Below, one piece after another: positions 4,755 through 6,845 of a stretch of DNA of 6,845 nucleotides. Numbering within the stretch: position 1 is the first letter of the stretch; each line of letters opens with the position of its first letter. The DNA is from Candidatus Margulisiibacteriota bacterium (lineage in GTDB: Bacteria; Margulisbacteria; WOR-1; O2-12-FULL-45-9), in NCBI GenBank assembly GCA_028714935.1, contig JAQTLJ010000067.1:1-6845 (forward strand), in the 5' to 3' direction. The notes under the pieces were generated by a model. That model did not search any database and was not told where the DNA came from. It was given only the letters and a program-made list of their open reading frames with translations. Both the position numbers and the translations under genes were made by a program.

Positions 4755-6085
4755 ATCACGAGTCGCTAGTCGCAAGCCTGCTGGAAAAGATCATCAAGAA
4801 AAATATCGACCAAGCTGAAGTTTATCTTTCGTCCACAAAGACGCTCAAGATCGATGTCCATGAACAGAAAGTTGAATCAATCGATGAAATTAGGGATCAG
4901 GGATTAGGGATCAGGGTCATCCGCGATAAAAAACTTGGGTTTGCTTACACTTCGGATTTTGATGATTATGTCCTGGCAGAAACAATCAGCCGGGCGGTCG
5001 AAAACGCTAAAAGCTCCGAAGCCGATGGGTCTAACCTGCTCCCGGGTTCGCAGGCAAATGAACCCCTGCGTTTATTCGATCCCAAGATCAATGATACTCC
5101 CATCGAACAGAAGATCAAATTAGCCCTCAGTATCGAGGCGTCCGCTTATAAAGCAGACCAGCGCATCAAAAAAACCGACAAGGTCACCTACTCCGATTCG
5201 GAAAGCGAGATCTCTATCGCCAATTCCCACGGCTTGCGCGGCAATTACAGAACAAATTCCTGCGGCGCATTCGCGGAGGTGATTGCCGTCCAGAACGGCG
5301 AGATGGAATCCGGCATGGGGATGAATTATGTGAAACTTTTTGACAACCTTAAGCCGGAGGCGATCGGCCAAGAAGCGGCCAACCGCGCGCTGGAACTGCT
5401 CAACGCCGGCCTTGTCCCGACCCAGAAGCTCCCCCTCGTATTTGAGCCTTTCGTTGCCTCACAAATCCTGGAGGTGCTGGCTACGGCGCTGTCTTCTGAT
5501 GCGGTCCAAAAGGGAAAATCATTATTTGCCGATAAAATGGATAAGGCGGTCGGTTCCAGCCTGTTGAATATCATTGATAACGGCCGATTGCCCGGCGGCC
5601 TGGAAAGCTCTCCTTTTGACGGCGAAGGCGTGGCCACCCAGGAGACAAAGCTGATCGAGAACGGGGTGGTCAGGAATTTTCTTTTCAATTTTTATACCGC
5701 GAATAAGGGCGGATCAAAGTCAACCGGCAACGCGGTCCGCGCCTCATTCAAATCACCGCCCGCGGTCGGGCCCACCAACCTTTACATCGCAACGGGGTCT
5801 CAAGAACCGGGCGCAATTATCAAATCGCTGACCAAAGGATTATATATTACCAGCCTGATGGGCATCCATACCGCCAATCCGATCTCCGGCGACTTTTCCT
5901 TCGGCGCTGCCGGCCTGATAATCGAGAACGGTAAAAAGGGGTATCCGGTCCGGGGTGTAACAGTCGCTGGGAATCTGATCGAAATGCTGAAGGGGCTGGA
6001 AGCGGTCGGCTCAGACCTCCGGTTTATCGCCAATATCGGCTCACCCACCCTGCTGATCTCCGGCCTGACTATCAGCGGAGGCTAA
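4751..6085 (+). CDS. pmbA: TldE/PmbA-type subunit of the TldD/TldE metallopeptidase
   Basis: The 444-aa product belongs to the U62 (TldD/PmbA) family. In E. coli the TldD-TldE pair forms a heterodimeric peptidase that degrades unfolded peptides and matures microcin B17 and similar peptides; TldD supplies the metal site and TldE lacks it. I see no HExxxH metal motif, so this is the TldE/PmbA partner. Family features are the N-terminal 'K.ES.DE...QGLGIRVI..KKLGFAYTSDF' segment (about 41-70), ESSPFDGEGVATQETKLIENGVV in the middle, and the C-terminal NPISGDFSFGAAGLIIENG block (from N376) followed by a GN.IEML.GLEAVGSDL run and a final GSPTLLISGL. The length is normal for the family. No tldD lies in the window, although the two are often adjacent elsewhere. 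Last gene of the operon, overlapping pta by ATGA. Codons 47-55 are built from a perfect 14-bp tandem repeat (4889-4916). Confidence 0.93.
   Translation: MNHESLVASLLEKIIKKNIDQAEVYLSSTKTLKIDVHEQKVESIDEIRDQGLGIRVIRDKKLGFAYTSDFDDYVLAETISRAVENAKSSEADGSNLLPGSQANEPLRLFDPKINDTPIEQKIKLALSIEASAYKADQRIKKTDKVTYSDSESEISIANSHGLRGNYRTNSCGAFAEVIAVQNGEMESGMGMNYVKLFDNLKPEAIGQEAANRALELLNAGLVPTQKLPLVFEPFVASQILEVLATALSSDAVQKGKSLFADKMDKAVGSSLLNIIDNGRLPGGLESSPFDGEGVATQETKLIENGVVRNFLFNFYTANKGGSKSTGNAVRASFKSPPAVGPTNLYIATGSQEPGAIIKSLTKGLYITSLMGIHTANPISGDFSFGAAGLIIENGKKGYPVRGVTVAGNLIEMLKGLEAVGSDLRFIANIGSPTLLISGLTISGG
4889..4916 (+). repeat. 14-bp tandem repeat forming a four-tract G-quadruplex motif within pmbA
   Basis: ATTAGGGATCAGGG occurs twice in direct succession (4889-4902 and 4903-4916) with no mismatch. 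The four GGG tracts start at 4893, 4900, 4907 and 4914 and are separated by 4-nt loops ATCA, ATTA and ATCA, which fits the G3N1-7 rule for an intramolecular quadruplex in the coding strand and therefore in the mRNA. At a finer scale it is a 7-nt telomere-like unit, GGGATNA. The period of 14 is not a multiple of 3, yet the reading frame stays open and encodes IRDQGLGIRV, which fits the family consensus at this place. Confidence 0.85.
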
Positions 6086-6109
6086 AATAATGAAGATTCG
6101 CGCAAATTA

Positions 6110-6118
6110 TGGTAAAAT
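6110..6118 (+). promoter_or_regulatory. Extended -10 promoter in front of leuA
   Basis: TGGTAAAAT combines a TAAAAT hexamer (6113-6118) with a TGn extension; the -35 position 17 nt upstream (ATGAAG) is poor. Initiation near 6124-6127 would leave a leader of about 15-18 nt, enough for the ribosome site but too short for a T-box, leader peptide or riboswitch. This would allow leuA to be expressed separately from the pmbA operon. Confidence 0.5.
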
Positions 6119-6130
6119 AGAAATACCGCC

Positions 6131-6136
6131 AAGGAG
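6131..6136 (+). promoter_or_regulatory. Ribosome binding site of leuA
   Basis: AAGGAG lies 5 nt before the ATG at 6142. It is the strongest Shine-Dalgarno sequence on the plus strand of this window and fixes the leuA start. Confidence 0.85.
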
Positions 6137-6141
6137 TAAAC

Positions 6142-6845
6142 ATGACCAGGATCATAAAAATATTTGACACAACCTTAAGGGACGGCGAGCAATGCCCCGG
6201 CGCTTCGCTCAACCCTGAAGAAAAACTGGAGATCGCCCGGCAGCTCGCTAAGCTCAACGTTGACGTGATCGAAGCCGGCTTTGCCATCGCTTCACAGGGT
6301 GACTTTAACGCCATCAAGGCGATCGCCCAGCAGATCAAAGGTCCCCAGATCTGCTCGCTCGCCCGCTGCCGCAAAGAAGATATCGCCCAGGCATGGGAAG
6401 CGGTCAAATATTGCGACCGGCCGCGCATCCATATCTTCCTGGCCACCTCCCCGATCCATATGGAAAAGAAGCTCAAGATGACGCCAGACCAGGTCTACAA
6501 ACAGGCGGTCGAGATGACTAAATACGCCTGCTCGCTCTGCCCTGACGTCGAATTTTCTCCCGAAGACGCCGGCCGCTCTGATCCGGAATTCGTTTATAAA
6601 GTCATTGCCGGCGTCATTGAAGCGGGAGCTAAAACTGTCAATGTCCCCGACACTGTCGGTTATACCTCACCCTGGGAATTCGGCAAACTGATCGAGAATA
6701 TCATCAAGCAAGTCCCCCAGATCAAGGAGAAGAACGTCACGATCAGCGTGCACGTTCACAACGACCTTGGTTTGGCGGTCGCCAATTCACTCGCCGCCGT
6801 CATGGCCGGCGCCAGCCAGGTTGAATGCACGATCAATGGGATCGG
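6142..6845 (+). CDS. leuA: 2-isopropylmalate synthase, N-terminal catalytic part (cut by window edge)
   Basis: The enzyme condenses acetyl-CoA with 2-oxoisovalerate to give 2-isopropylmalate, the first committed step of leucine synthesis. The 234 complete codons visible cover most of the HMGL-like TIM barrel. The first signature DTTLRDGEQCPGASL (9-23) includes R13 and the metal ligand D14. Then come IEAGFAIASQGDFNAI (43-58), ARCRKEDI (74-81), IHIFLATSPIHMEKKLKM (96-113), VEFSPEDAGRSD (136-147), NVPDTVGY (167-174) and the metal-binding H204-V-H206 in VHVHNDLGLAVANSLAAVMAGA. Most LeuA proteins have HCHNDLG here; Val replaces the middle Cys but both His ligands are kept. Citramalate or homocitrate synthase are the alternatives; the SPIHM, EFSPEDAGRSD and TINGIG blocks favour LeuA. 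The C-terminal leucine-feedback domain, if present, lies outside the window. It probably has its own promoter, 56 nt after pmbA. Confidence 0.93.
   Translation, partial: MTRIIKIFDTTLRDGEQCPGASLNPEEKLEIARQLAKLNVDVIEAGFAIASQGDFNAIKAIAQQIKGPQICSLARCRKEDIAQAWEAVKYCDRPRIHIFLATSPIHMEKKLKMTPDQVYKQAVEMTKYACSLCPDVEFSPEDAGRSDPEFVYKVIAGVIEAGAKTVNVPDTVGYTSPWEFGKLIENIIKQVPQIKEKNVTISVHVHNDLGLAVANSLAAVMAGASQVECTINGI

Noticed and set aside
6087..6110. ATAAT...ATTAT inverted repeat between pmbA and leuA, considered as a terminator
   Set aside because: Arms are only 5 AT base pairs with a 14-nt loop and no T-run, and it overlaps the leuA promoter.
6072..6476. Minus-strand open frame opposite leuA
   Set aside because: It is antisense to unmistakable LeuA motifs and has no ribosome site or recognisable domain.
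1..6845. CRISPR array, tRNA or rRNA, insertion sequence, prophage or defence system
   Set aside because: No spaced repeats, no cloverleaf or rRNA-like stretch, no transposase or integrase, and no terminal inverted repeats were seen; nearly every base is accounted for by housekeeping-type genes.

Overview
The window is bacterial, has mid-range base composition and is almost entirely coding. I infer an uncultured, probably anaerobic or fermentative lineage. The grounds are a family 4 (Fe-S type) uracil-DNA glycosylase, a DUF362 protein and a stand-alone phosphate acetyltransferase, packed with very short or overlapping junctions. Candidate phyla such as Margulisbacteria/Saganbacteria or Omnitrophota would fit, but nothing here (no rRNA, no diagnostic marker) fixes the taxonomy.

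Left part, minus strand (1-1455): two genes in tandem, 4 bases apart. The upstream gene (751-1455) encodes a four-helix membrane protein with a C-terminal soluble beta-rich domain. The downstream gene (746 to beyond position 1) encodes an exported protein with a signal peptide. Neither belongs to a family I can name with confidence. They are read from a good extended -10 promoter at about 1486-1494.

A divergent promoter region (about 1456-1591) separates them from a plus-strand operon (1592-6085) of five tightly linked genes. These are a family 4 uracil-DNA glycosylase, a DUF362 protein with an unusually short cysteine-rich insert, a DEDDh 3'-5' exonuclease, phosphate acetyltransferase (pta), and a TldE/PmbA-type subunit of the TldD/TldE peptidase. 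Junctions are a 1-nt overlap, a 4-nt ATGA overlap, a 9-nt gap and a 4-nt ATGA overlap, so translational coupling is likely. The operon mixes DNA maintenance (glycosylase, exonuclease) with acetyl-CoA/acetyl-phosphate metabolism and peptide processing. A 56-nt gap carrying its own extended -10 promoter and a strong ribosome binding site then leads to leuA (2-isopropylmalate synthase), which runs off the right edge.

The points most worth a second look are these: the glycosylase has Gly where the third [4Fe-4S] cysteine should be; its start codon lies directly after an in-frame stop and only 9 nt from a predicted -10, suggesting a leaderless message; pmbA contains a four-tract G-quadruplex motif made by a perfect 14-bp tandem repeat that still encodes the expected protein segment; and the DUF362 protein has a shrunken cysteine cluster in place of a full ferredoxin insert. 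I see no convincing novel defence or mobile system, no CRISPR array, no tRNA or rRNA, and no mobile element.
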